This document shows positions 49,718 through 57,070 of a stretch of DNA of 64,000 bases, one piece after another. The notes under the pieces were generated by a model, which made no database searches, was not told the origin of the DNA, and was given only the letters and a program-made list of their open reading frames with translations. Position numbers and translations under genes: made by a program. Every line of letters starts with the position of its first letter. Positions within the stretch are counted from its first letter, which is position 1. Source of the DNA: WQXF01 sp031553615 (GTDB lineage Bacteria > Bacillota > Clostridia > Christensenellales > Aristaeellaceae); contig JAVBLJ010000037.1 in NCBI GenBank assembly GCA_031553615.1, positions 4,437 to 68,436 on the forward strand, written 5' to 3'.

Positions 49718-50137
49718 ATGCGGAGTCAAGATTTATTTCCAGGCTACCGGGCTACCAGCCGGGGCGGTACGCCCATTACCCGCGGCCTGCTCAAGGGCTT
49801 GCTGACGGCGGTTGTGCTGACGATTGCGTGTATCGTTGTGTTTGCGCTGCTGATGCGCACCCTCAAGCCGAGCGATACCGTGGTCTCCGTGTTTAACCAA
49901 CTGCTGAAGCTGATAGCGATTCTGGTGGGCGTAGGCGTCAGCGTGGGCAAAGGCGGCGTTCACGGGGCTTCGCGCGGCGCGCTGTTGGGGCTTTTGTACA
50001 TGGCGCTGGGCGTGGGTCTGTACGCTCTGCTCAGCGATCAGCAGCTCTCCTGGTTGGCCTACGCCGCCGATATCGGCATGGGCATTGCGACCGGCGGACT
50101 CTGCGGCATGATTTTTTCCAACCTTCCCACCAAGTGA
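49718..50137 (+). CDS. TIGR04086-type small membrane protein
   Basis: 139 residues, four membrane helices (about 27-47, 60-78, 88-108, 115-135). ITRGLLKGLLTAVVLTIACI, LLKLIAILVGVGVSVGKGGV and ASRGALLGLLYMALGVGLYA fit the TIGR04086 family, found downstream of yajC in Clostridia; function unknown. Start ATG 49718 is seven bases after GGGAGG; a GTG-type upstream start at 49697 would lie in the hairpin. Expression is probably limited by the overlapping hairpin. A GATC-rich degenerate repeat starts at its stop codon. Confidence 0.8.
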   Translation: MRSQDLFPGYRATSRGGTPITRGLLKGLLTAVVLTIACIVVFALLMRTLKPSDTVVSVFNQLLKLIAILVGVGVSVGKGGVHGASRGALLGLLYMALGVGLYALLSDQQLSWLAYAADIGMGIATGGLCGMIFSNLPTK

Positions 50138-50195
50138 TCTGAGAGATCAAGTGATCCATATACGTGATCAGTAAGCGATCAGTAGGAGATCGCAT
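50131..50195 (+). repeat. GATC-rich degenerate repeat at the end of the TIGR04086-type gene
   Basis: CAAGTGATC at 50131 and 50148, then CGTGATC, GCGATC and GAGATC to about 50193, spaced 11-17 bases. The first copy contains the stop TGA. Less regular than the repeats after ffh and ruvC. Confidence 0.6.
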
Positions 50196-50203
50196 GAAAA
50201 TGA

Positions 50204-50232
50204 TTGCATCCGGTGCAAAGATCGTGTATAAT
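50204..50232 (+). promoter_or_regulatory. Promoter of the SCIFF peptide gene
   Basis: TTGCAT (50204-50209), 17-base spacer, TATAAT (50227-50232). 51 bases before the SCIFF ATG. Confidence 0.85.
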
Positions 50233-50283
50233 TTACGTTTGTAGATGATCATGCTTTGCATGCAAATGTTTGGAGGGTATCAC

Positions 50284-50442
50284 ATGAAGCACATTCAAAC
50301 CATACAGAAGTCCTGCCTGCAAGTGAGCCGCGAAGGCCTGAACAAGGGCGGCTGCGGCGAGTGCCAGGCTTCCTGCCAATCGGCTTGCAAGACCTCTTGC
50401 ACCGTGGCCAATCAGTCCTGCCAGCAGAAGAACCAGAAATAA
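50284..50442 (+). CDS. scfA: SCIFF ranthipeptide precursor
   Basis: 52 residues. Six-Cys-in-forty-five peptide, precursor of a thioether-linked ranthipeptide. The leader begins MKHIQTIQKS and the core is CGECQASCQSACKTSC plus TVANQSC. Cys residues are 11, 24, 27, 31, 35, 39 and 46; the core six are standard and Cys11 in the leader is additional. Thr40 lies five residues after Cys35, the spacing of the Cys-Thr thioether described for CteA. ATG follows GGAGG by eight bases. Its own strong promoter and the following terminator suggest much more peptide than enzyme is made. Confidence 0.95.
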   Translation: MKHIQTIQKSCLQVSREGLNKGGCGECQASCQSACKTSCTVANQSCQQKNQK

Positions 50443-50516
50443 ACGCTCCACCAAAGAATCGATTTGAGCCGATTTAGACCGATTTCGGACTGTTTTCGAA
50501 TTGCTTACGCGCGATG

Positions 50517-50545
50517 CCCGGACGGCCATAACCGTCCGGGATTTT
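50517..50545 (+). terminator. Attenuator-terminator between SCIFF and its maturase
   Basis: CCCGGACGG (50517-50525) pairs with CCGTCCGGG (50532-50540), loop CCATAA, followed by ATTTTCC. Weak U tract suggests partial read-through to the maturase gene. Just before it, CGATTTNNNC recurs three times with a 10-base period (50459-50488). Confidence 0.8.
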
Positions 50546-50567
50546 CCTGTGTTTAGGAGGAACGAGC

Positions 50568-51938
50568 TTGGTACATACTTTTCATTCCTGTGGATACAAT
50601 CTGGCGATGGACGTGGGCAGCGGCGCGCTGCACGCGCTGGATGCCGTGGCCTGGGAGGCGCTGCGTCTCCGGGAGCAGGGCATGCCCGATGCGGCTATCG
50701 TCGAGGCCCTTGCGCCCGCCTACCCGCGTGAAGAGGTGGCGGAGGTGCTCGCAGAGTTGGGCGAGCTCTACGAACAGGGACTGCTGGGCGCGCCGGACGA
50801 TTGCAGTGGAATCGACATGGGGGAGGGCGCGGGCGTCGTCAAGGCGATGTGCCTGCATGCTGCCCACGATTGCAACCTGCGCTGCGCTTACTGCTTCGCC
50901 TCCACCGGTGATTTTCACATGCAAAGCCGCAGCCTTCTCTCTTTCGAAGTAGGCAAGGCCGCGCTGGATTGGCTGGTGGCACACAGCGGTCATCGCCACA
51001 CCTTGGAGGTCGATTTCTTCGGCGGCGAGCCGCTAATGAACTTCCCGGTGATTCGCCAACTGGTGGATTACGGGCGGTCGCTCGAAGCCCAGCATGGCAA
51101 ACGGTTTCTTTTCACCACCACCACCAATGGGGTGGCCCTAAACGATGAAATCATGAGTTTTCTGAACGAAGAGATGCATAACGTGGTGCTCTCCCTCGAT
51201 GGCCGCCCCGAAGTGCACGACCGCATGCGTCCCACGGTCAATGGCCGCGGCTCCTACGAGCTCATCGCACCCAAGGCGCTTGAGCTGGTGCGCAGGCGGG
51301 AACAGCAGCGCTACTACGTGCGCGGCACCTACACCGCCTACAATCTCGACTTCGGCGAGGACGTGCTGGCTCTAGCCGATGCTGGGTTTGAGCAGCTCTC
51401 TATCGAGCCGGTGGTGACCGATCCCGCCAACCCGTACGCCATCACACCCGACATGATTCCTGCGCTTTCAGAGGAGTACGAGCGGCTCGCGGGCATCTAC
51501 CTGGAACGCAGAGCAAAGGGCAAGTGGTTTAACTTTTTTCACTTCATGGTCGATCTTCCGGGCGGACCCTGCCTGAAAAAGCGGCTGTTGGGCTGCGGCG
51601 CGGGCAACGAATACGTGGCCGTCACCCCCGAAGGCGACCTCTACCCTTGCCACCAGTTCGTGGGCCGTGAGGGCTACCGCATGGGCAGCGTGATGGATGG
51701 TAGCTTCGATGGCGAGATGCAGCGCGTATTTGCTGGCAACCATGTGCTTACCAAGCCGAAGTGCAGCACCTGCTGGGCGAAGTTCTTTTGCAGCGGAGGC
51801 TGTGCGGCCAACGCACAGGCCTTCCACGGCGACATTCATCAGCCCTACGAAATGGAATGTGCCTTGCAGAAAAAGCGACTGGAATGTGCCATGGCGATCT
51901 GGGTGGCCGAACGCTCGGCGCAGAAAAGCAATGCTTGA
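50568..51938 (+). CDS. scfB: SCIFF radical SAM maturase
   Basis: 456 residues. Forms the thioether bridge in SCIFF. N-terminal RRE-like region (VHTFHSCGYNLAMDVGSGAL) binds the peptide leader; the radical SAM cluster is HDCNLRCAYCFASTG (CxxxCxxC), followed by VDFFGGEPLMNFPVI. The SPASM-like C-terminus has auxiliary-cluster Cys in PCLKKRLLGCGAGNEYVAV, PEGDLYPCHQF, CSTCWAKFFCSGGCAANAQ and MECALQKKRLEC. The start is TTG 50568 with AGGAGG seven bases upstream, giving the family N-terminus. It is separated from the peptide gene by the attenuator. SCIFF and this enzyme are almost universal in Clostridia and lie near secDF. Confidence 0.95.
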   Translation: MVHTFHSCGYNLAMDVGSGALHALDAVAWEALRLREQGMPDAAIVEALAPAYPREEVAEVLAELGELYEQGLLGAPDDCSGIDMGEGAGVVKAMCLHAAHDCNLRCAYCFASTGDFHMQSRSLLSFEVGKAALDWLVAHSGHRHTLEVDFFGGEPLMNFPVIRQLVDYGRSLEAQHGKRFLFTTTTNGVALNDEIMSFLNEEMHNVVLSLDGRPEVHDRMRPTVNGRGSYELIAPKALELVRRREQQRYYVRGTYTAYNLDFGEDVLALADAGFEQLSIEPVVTDPANPYAITPDMIPALSEEYERLAGIYLERRAKGKWFNFFHFMVDLPGGPCLKKRLLGCGAGNEYVAVTPEGDLYPCHQFVGREGYRMGSVMDGSFDGEMQRVFAGNHVLTKPKCSTCWAKFFCSGGCAANAQAFHGDIHQPYEMECALQKKRLECAMAIWVAERSAQKSNA

Positions 51939-51963
51939 CGGTTTCCTGGAAAATGCGTATAAT
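51935..51963 (+). promoter_or_regulatory. Promoter upstream of the small ORF and secDF
   Basis: TTGACG (51935-51940), 17-base spacer, TATAAT (51958-51963), starting inside the maturase stop region. The transcript would run into a terminator-like hairpin ending at 52087, about 115 bases further on. Confidence 0.8.
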
Positions 51964-52024
51964 TCTTTTGTTATGCTGGATGCATGATAATGAGCCCAGT
52001 ATCCAGTGAACCCATGAAAAATCA

Positions 52025-52087
52025 CGCCGCGAAAGGAGTGAGGGGACATGCCCCTTCGACGCACTCTCCTTTTTGCGGCGTTTTTTT
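52025..52087 (+). terminator. Terminator-like hairpin with the small ORF's start codon in its loop
   Basis: CGCCGC (52025-52030) pairs with GCGGCG (52075-52080), then T7. Inside, GAGTG/CACTC and GGGG (52042-52045)/CCCC (52051-52054) form the upper stem, with loop ACATG containing the ATG of the following ORF. AAAGGAG, its ribosome binding site, lies in the 5' arm. An upstream CTGGAT/ATCCAG hairpin is at 51976-52006. Confidence 0.7.
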
Positions 52088-52440
52088 ATGCGGCATTCTT
52101 TGCATTTGCGGTGTACATAGGCGGTGATCGCCTGTTAGCGACCGAGGGGCTTGAATCACATGTGCCTTTGCGGCAGGAAACCGAACGCACGCCCTGCCTT
52201 CCGGTCCTTGCGGGCGCATTCGAAGTAGCCCCGGCCGCGCAGCATGGCGAGAGCTCCGCTCCGCGCACCGCTCTGAACCGTCGCGGTGGACAAGCCCTCG
52301 ACCGCACTGTGCGGCAGGGTGAAAGCGTGCGCTGTGCAGACGCTTCCCCAACCTGCGATTCAAATGGAAACGTGATCCTGCGGCAAAGCTACATGCAGGC
52401 TGTATATTGTGCCTTTGTGCTGGGGGATGTGGGCGGTTAG
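52048..52440 (+). CDS. Small membrane-anchored protein of unknown function
   Basis: 130 residues. An N-terminal helix (LLFAAFFYAAFFAFAVYIGG, about 7-26) is followed by a polar, probably extracytoplasmic region ending GNVILRQSYMQAVYCAFVLG. The C-terminal part resembles tails of small clostridial proteins that I cannot name. Evidence that it is real: AAAGGAG nine bases before ATG 52048, a position between a promoter and secD, and reasonable codon use. Evidence against: the start lies within a terminator-like hairpin and no family is recognised. The T7 tract of the hairpin encodes part of the Phe-rich helix. It could be a leader whose translation controls secDF. Confidence 0.5.
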   Translation: MPLRRTLLFAAFFYAAFFAFAVYIGGDRLLATEGLESHVPLRQETERTPCLPVLAGAFEVAPAAQHGESSAPRTALNRRGGQALDRTVRQGESVRCADASPTCDSNGNVILRQSYMQAVYCAFVLGDVGG

Positions 52441-52522
52441 TCGCCGCGATCTCGAACTTTACCCCTAAACACAGATACAACCCCATGCACAACCTGCAGG
52501 GGAGTAGGAGGAAGGAACCAAT

Positions 52523-53785
52523 ATGGCAAATAACAAAAAGCGCGGTAAGGGCACCTCTCGTACCCGCGCCGCAATCATCCTGGGCGTACTGGTGCTGGTC
52601 ATCGCGGTGGCGGCGTGCTTGGCGCTGAACGGCTTTGGGCAGGGCACCATGGTGCGCTACATGAAGCCATGGGCACAGGCGATTCCCCAAGGCATTGATC
52701 TGCGCGGCGGCGCAAGCGCTACCTATCAGGCCGATAAGGCCAGCGCCAACGGCAACGATTTTGCCACCCTGCTTACCGACACCGTCGGCAGGCTGGAGAA
52801 CCGCATTGCCAACAAGGGCTACACCGAAGCGAAGGTCGCCAAGGTGGGAACCCAGGGCATCCGCATGGAAATCCCCGGCGTTCAGGAAGCTGAAAGCATG
52901 CTGAACCTGCTGGGCAAGCCTGGTGCTCTCGAAATTCAGACCCCCGATGGTCTGACGCTGTTGACCAGCGATGCTTTCTCCGCCGCTTCGGTTGAGGATG
53001 GGGGCGTTTCCTTCACGCTGACCTCGGAGAGTGCCACCATCTACGAACAGGCGACCACCGCCAACGTGGGCGGTGCGCTGCTCGTCGCCCTCGATGGCGA
53101 AACCATCGCCACCCTGCCTGTGGAGGCGGCGGTCACCGATGGCAAGGGCATCATTAAGGGCGAGACCATGACCGCCGAGGATGCCAGCAATCTGGCCATT
53201 CTGATCCAGTCGGGCACGCTTCCGCTGACTCTGACCCAACAGGATGCGAATGTATTCACTGCCGAAGAGGGCACGAAGGCTGCGAATGGCGCGGTGCTGG
53301 CGGGCTTCATCGGCTTTGCCTTGATTGCGCTGCTGCTGCTCGTTCGCTATCGCTTGGCCGGCGTGGCCGCCATCCTTTCGCTGATCGTGCATGCGTTGCT
53401 GGTCGTCTTCCTGCTGGCCGTGTTCGGCGCGCAGATGACGATTCCCGGCCTGGTCGCATTCCTGGCAGGCCTGGGCATTGCGACGGGCGCGAACATGCTC
53501 TTCCTGGAGCGCTTCCGCACGGAGCTCATCGGCGGCCGCCAACTGCGCGCCGCATACAACACGAGCTATCGCCGCGCGCTGTCGACCATCGTGAACGCAA
53601 GCTTTGTTTTCGTCATCGTGGCGGTCATGCTGCTGCAGTTTGGCACCTCTGCGGTAAACGGCTTTGCAGTGACGCTGCTCATCAGTGCTTTGGTGTGGGT
53701 GTTCACCTCGGTGTTCGTTACCCGCCTGCTGATGAGCCAGTGTATCGATTTGAACATCAAAAACCCCAAGTGCTACGTGGGTTAG
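52523..53785 (+). CDS. secD: SecD-like translocase accessory protein, reduced
   Basis: 420 residues. TM1 (about 13-34) is followed by the PQGIDLRGGASATYQ motif, an extracytoplasmic region (about 55-250: TVGRLENRIANKGYTEAKVA, PGALEIQTPDGLTLL, SNLAILIQSGTLPLTLT), and five membrane helices from about 255. In TM4 the conserved motif (VDAN in E. coli SecD, with the proton-coupled Asp) reads LGIATGANMLFLERFRTEL, so Asp is Gly; the nearby DAN of the next segment reads NAS. The gene is followed after 13 bases by secF. Promoter and hairpin leader lie about 560 bases upstream. The family call is firm, but classical PMF-driven function is doubtful. Confidence 0.88.
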   Translation: MANNKKRGKGTSRTRAAIILGVLVLVIAVAACLALNGFGQGTMVRYMKPWAQAIPQGIDLRGGASATYQADKASANGNDFATLLTDTVGRLENRIANKGYTEAKVAKVGTQGIRMEIPGVQEAESMLNLLGKPGALEIQTPDGLTLLTSDAFSAASVEDGGVSFTLTSESATIYEQATTANVGGALLVALDGETIATLPVEAAVTDGKGIIKGETMTAEDASNLAILIQSGTLPLTLTQQDANVFTAEEGTKAANGAVLAGFIGFALIALLLLVRYRLAGVAAILSLIVHALLVVFLLAVFGAQMTIPGLVAFLAGLGIATGANMLFLERFRTELIGGRQLRAAYNTSYRRALSTIVNASFVFVIVAVMLLQFGTSAVNGFAVTLLISALVWVFTSVFVTRLLMSQCIDLNIKNPKCYVG

Positions 53786-53798
53786 GAGGGAAGGCACG

Positions 53799-54410
53799 AT
53801 GAAAAACCCTGCGAAGATTTGTTTGATCCTATCGGCTGCGATCATCGTCATTGCGCTGTGCATGACGATAATGGGTAGCGGACTCAATCTGGGCAACGAT
53901 TTCAATGGCGGTTTCGGCAATGCGGCCCTATGCATAGTGCTCACGCTGGCGCTGGTGCTGGTGTTCCTCATCATCCGCTTCGATTTTGCGGGAACAATGG
54001 CCGCGGCGGTCTGTGTGGCGCACGATGTGCTGCTGGTGTTCGCCTTCTCGGTCATCCTGCGCTCTTTGGTGGTGGTGAACTTCCCGTTCGTGGCAGTGCT
54101 GCTGCTCTGTGCGGCCTACTCGGCCTTCAACGTCATCTCCCTGTTAAACCAGGCCCGCGAACAGGGCCGCAGCGCGAAGGATACCCCCGATACGATCGCG
54201 ACCCGCGCGGTGCAAGCCGCACGTCCCCGCATCTTCCTTTTCGCGCTGACCTCGCTGGCGACGTTGGTTCTGCTTTGCATCTTGGGCGGAAACGCCGTTC
54301 TGTCGATCACTTTGCCGCTGATCATCGGTGTGTGCGCCAGCGCGTACAGTTCTACCATGATCTTGGGTTCCGTGTGGACGACCCTGCAAGGCAAAAAGGC
54401 AAACGCATAA
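53799..54410 (+). CDS. secF: SecF-like translocase accessory protein, minimal
   Basis: 203 residues against about 300 usually. TM1 and the motif LNLGNDFNGG (usual GIDFTGG) are present, but TM2 (ALCIVLTLALVLVFLIIRF) follows at once, so the first periplasmic domain is missing. In TM4 the motif GYS-ND-S/T...DRIRE reads AYSAFNVISLLNQAREQ: the conserved Asp is Asn and the Asp of DRI is also Asn. TMs 5-6 (FLFALTSLATLVLLCILGGN, VLSITLPLIIGVCASAYSST) are standard. ATG at 53799 follows AGGAGGGAAG. Together with the altered SecD this suggests a SecDF complex that cannot use proton flow. Confidence 0.85.
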   Translation: MKNPAKICLILSAAIIVIALCMTIMGSGLNLGNDFNGGFGNAALCIVLTLALVLVFLIIRFDFAGTMAAAVCVAHDVLLVFAFSVILRSLVVVNFPFVAVLLLCAAYSAFNVISLLNQAREQGRSAKDTPDTIATRAVQAARPRIFLFALTSLATLVLLCILGGNAVLSITLPLIIGVCASAYSSTMILGSVWTTLQGKKANA

Positions 54411-54435
54411 AACCACGCGGACGCTAAGCGTCCAG

Positions 54436-54482
54436 GGACACAGGAGCTTTTCTGAAAGGAAAGGCTCCTGTGCCGATTTTTG
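54436..54482 (+). terminator. Intrinsic terminator after secF
   Basis: CACAGGAGC (54439-54447) pairs with GCTCCTGTG (54464-54472), extended by flanking G/C, followed by GATTTTTGC. A smaller GGACGC/GCGTCC hairpin precedes it. Confidence 0.85.
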
Positions 54483-54514
54483 CTCTTTTCTTTTGAGAAT
54501 ATGGAGGATACCGC

Positions 54515-56935
54515 ATGATGCGCTTTGTGGAAAAAAAGATGGAGGAACCATCGGCGGCGTTGCTGGAATTGGGGTTGCACCCGCGCATGGCCCAATTGCT
54601 CGCAGCGCGCGGGATTGAAAGCCCGGAAGCCGCCAAAGCCTTTCTTTCGCCGACCCTCGCCGATCTGCACGATCCCTTCCTGATGCAGGACATGCGGGCC
54701 GCCGTCGAATGTGTGGAAGAAGCGCTTGCGGAACACAAACGCATCACCATCTACGGGGATTACGATGTGGACGGCGTGACGGCGACCGCCCTCTTGCTCA
54801 CCTATCTGCGCAAGCGCGGCGGGCAGGTCTCCTTCTATATCCCTGCGCGCCATGGGGAAGGCTACGGCCTGAACCTGGGGGCGGTGGAAAAGCTTTCTGC
54901 AACGACCGATCTGCTCATCACTGTGGATTGCGGCATCACCTCGGCCAAGGAGGTAGCGCGCGCCAAGGAGCTGGGCATGTGCGTCATCGTGACCGATCAC
55001 CACCAGATCGGCGAGGCGCCTGTGCTGTGCGAGGCGGTGCTCAATCCGCTGCTGGGGAGTTACCCGTTTCCGAAGCTGTGCGGCGCAGGGGTGGCTCTCA
55101 AGCTGGTGCAGGCCATGGGCGGGCCCGACGCGATTGCGCCGTTGCTGGATTTGGCCGCGCTGGCCACGGTGGCGGATCTCGTGCCGATGGTGGGCGAGAA
55201 TCGCGTGTTGGTGACAGCGGGATTGCAGGTACTGCGCACGGCACAGCGCCCGGGCCTGCGCGCGCTAATGGAGGTATCCGGCCTGAAGGCCGAGGAGTTG
55301 AGCGCGGGCCAGGTGGGCTTTCAAATCGCGCCGCGCATCAACGCGGGCGGGCGGTTGGCCGATGCCTCCCAGGGTGTGGAGCTGCTCACCACTCGCGATA
55401 TGCAGGCAGCACAGCGCATTGCGCAGGCGCTCGATGCGGAGAACAAGGAGCGCCAGCTGGTCGAACAGCATATTCTGGAGGAAGCCGAGGCGATGATCCC
55501 GGAGCATATCGATTTTCTGCGCGACCGCGCGATCGTGCTCTGCGGCGAAGCCTGGAATCCGGGTGTAATCGGTCTGGCCGCGTCGCGGCTGGTGGAACGC
55601 TACCGCTGGCCCACCATTCTGCTGGCGCGCGAGGGTGACCTGTGCGTCGGCTCGGCGCGATCCATTCCCGGCATCAACATTCACGCCGCGCTTTGGGGCT
55701 GCCGCGACCTGTTTCTGCGCTTCGGCGGCCACGCACAGGCAGCCGGGCTTACCATGTCCGTTTCCGCGATTCCGGCGTTGCGCAAGCACCTGAACGCGGC
55801 CATCGCGGCACAGGCGCAACCCGATACCTTCATTCCCACCGAACACTACGATTTTGAGCTCTCGCTGGCCGAGGTGCAGGAGAGCTTGGTGACACAGCTC
55901 GAGCAGCTGCAGCCCACCGGCATCGGCAACCCCTCGCCGCAGTTCTGCGTGCGCGGAGCCGCTCCCATGGAGGCGCGCACCGTGGGCCGGGAGGGCGCGC
56001 ACTTAAAGCTATACTTGGCGCAGGATGGAGAGGTGCGCGAAGGTATCGCCTTCCGCATGGGGCCAATAGCCGATTCGCTGCCCGAGCGCGTCGATGCACT
56101 GTTTTCCGCCAGCCTCAACGTGTGGCAGGGGAGGCGTACCGTGCAGTGCGAGGTGCGGCATCTGCTGCCGCATACGGTCGCACGCGACTTCCTGGCGGTC
56201 TGCGCTCGCAGTGAGAACGGTTTTTTTCGTGCAATTTGCGAGCAACTCCTGTATAATAGTTCCGTTAACCATTCCACAGCACTCGATTTTACGGCTCCGG
56301 AGCCGATCGAGCTAGGCACGGATGCGCTGGATTCGGCGATACGCGCTACGGTGGAAGCCGATGCACAGGGCACCCTGCTTGTGGTACACACGCTTTCTGC
56401 CCTGCGCAAGTGGACGGTGCGGCTAGCGCTGATGCAGGCCGAATTCCAGTATTCCTTTGGTCTGCCGACCGATTGCCGCGCATTCAACACGGTGTGCGCC
56501 GCACCTTCGTTCGCCGCTTTTGCCTTGGCAAAGGCTGCTCCGGTGCAGTACGCCCGGGTCATGCTGCTGGATGGCGCGTTGAGCGAAGGCGAGCTCTCCG
56601 CCTGGCGATCGCTTTACCCCGACGCGGAGATTGCGCATGCCAAGGATGCCGCGCTGCAGCTTCGTATGTCGCTCGCGCCTCACGTGCCCGATGACGATGC
56701 GATGCGCGCGGTGTACAAAGCGTTACGCAGCGCACCGACCAGCCTTTCCTCTCTGGCTGCGCAAATCCAGGGCACCGAACCCCTGGCCTGTATCGCGCTT
56801 CACGTGCTGCAGGAGCTGGAGCTGGTGGAATGCGAGTTTTCGCCCTGGCAGGTAAGTTTGACCGCACCGCGCAAAAGCAACTTGGAGGACAGCACGCTGC
56901 TCTGCGCGCTGCGAGCCCTTGTTGCCAGCGCTTAG
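54515..56935 (+). CDS. recJ: Single-stranded-DNA-specific exonuclease RecJ
   Basis: 806 residues. 5'-3' ssDNA exonuclease for recombination and mismatch repair. DHH-family motifs: ITIYGDYDVDGVTATALL (II), LLITVDCGITSAKEV (III), VIVTDHHQIGEAP (DHH, IV), and the DHHA1 motif LFLRFGGHAQAAGLTMSV. An OB-fold domain follows (about 470-560). The C-terminal 240 residues are an extension found in Firmicutes RecJ of this length (E. coli 577). ATG at 54515 follows ATGGAGGATA; ATG ATG pair gives two possible starts. rel follows after about 135 bases. Confidence 0.95.
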   Translation: MMRFVEKKMEEPSAALLELGLHPRMAQLLAARGIESPEAAKAFLSPTLADLHDPFLMQDMRAAVECVEEALAEHKRITIYGDYDVDGVTATALLLTYLRKRGGQVSFYIPARHGEGYGLNLGAVEKLSATTDLLITVDCGITSAKEVARAKELGMCVIVTDHHQIGEAPVLCEAVLNPLLGSYPFPKLCGAGVALKLVQAMGGPDAIAPLLDLAALATVADLVPMVGENRVLVTAGLQVLRTAQRPGLRALMEVSGLKAEELSAGQVGFQIAPRINAGGRLADASQGVELLTTRDMQAAQRIAQALDAENKERQLVEQHILEEAEAMIPEHIDFLRDRAIVLCGEAWNPGVIGLAASRLVERYRWPTILLAREGDLCVGSARSIPGINIHAALWGCRDLFLRFGGHAQAAGLTMSVSAIPALRKHLNAAIAAQAQPDTFIPTEHYDFELSLAEVQESLVTQLEQLQPTGIGNPSPQFCVRGAAPMEARTVGREGAHLKLYLAQDGEVREGIAFRMGPIADSLPERVDALFSASLNVWQGRRTVQCEVRHLLPHTVARDFLAVCARSENGFFRAICEQLLYNSSVNHSTALDFTAPEPIELGTDALDSAIRATVEADAQGTLLVVHTLSALRKWTVRLALMQAEFQYSFGLPTDCRAFNTVCAAPSFAAFALAKAAPVQYARVMLLDGALSEGELSAWRSLYPDAEIAHAKDAALQLRMSLAPHVPDDDAMRAVYKALRSAPTSLSSLAAQIQGTEPLACIALHVLQELELVECEFSPWQVSLTAPRKSNLEDSTLLCALRALVASA

Positions 56936-57070
56936 CATAGCAGGTTTTATGTCCGGTATACCAATACGGGCGCAGCCCAGCCATTGCGCCTGGGCACATG
57001 CAACCATGCGGGAAAGCCGCCAGGCCGGTCGCTGATAGAATCAGACATCGGTCGGAGAGGAGGAGTTTGC

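Noticed and set aside
52022..54055. 677-codon open frame on the minus strand
   Set aside because: It lies antisense to secD-secF and the preceding ORF; composition is typical of the GC-rich shadow frame, with no recognisable domain.
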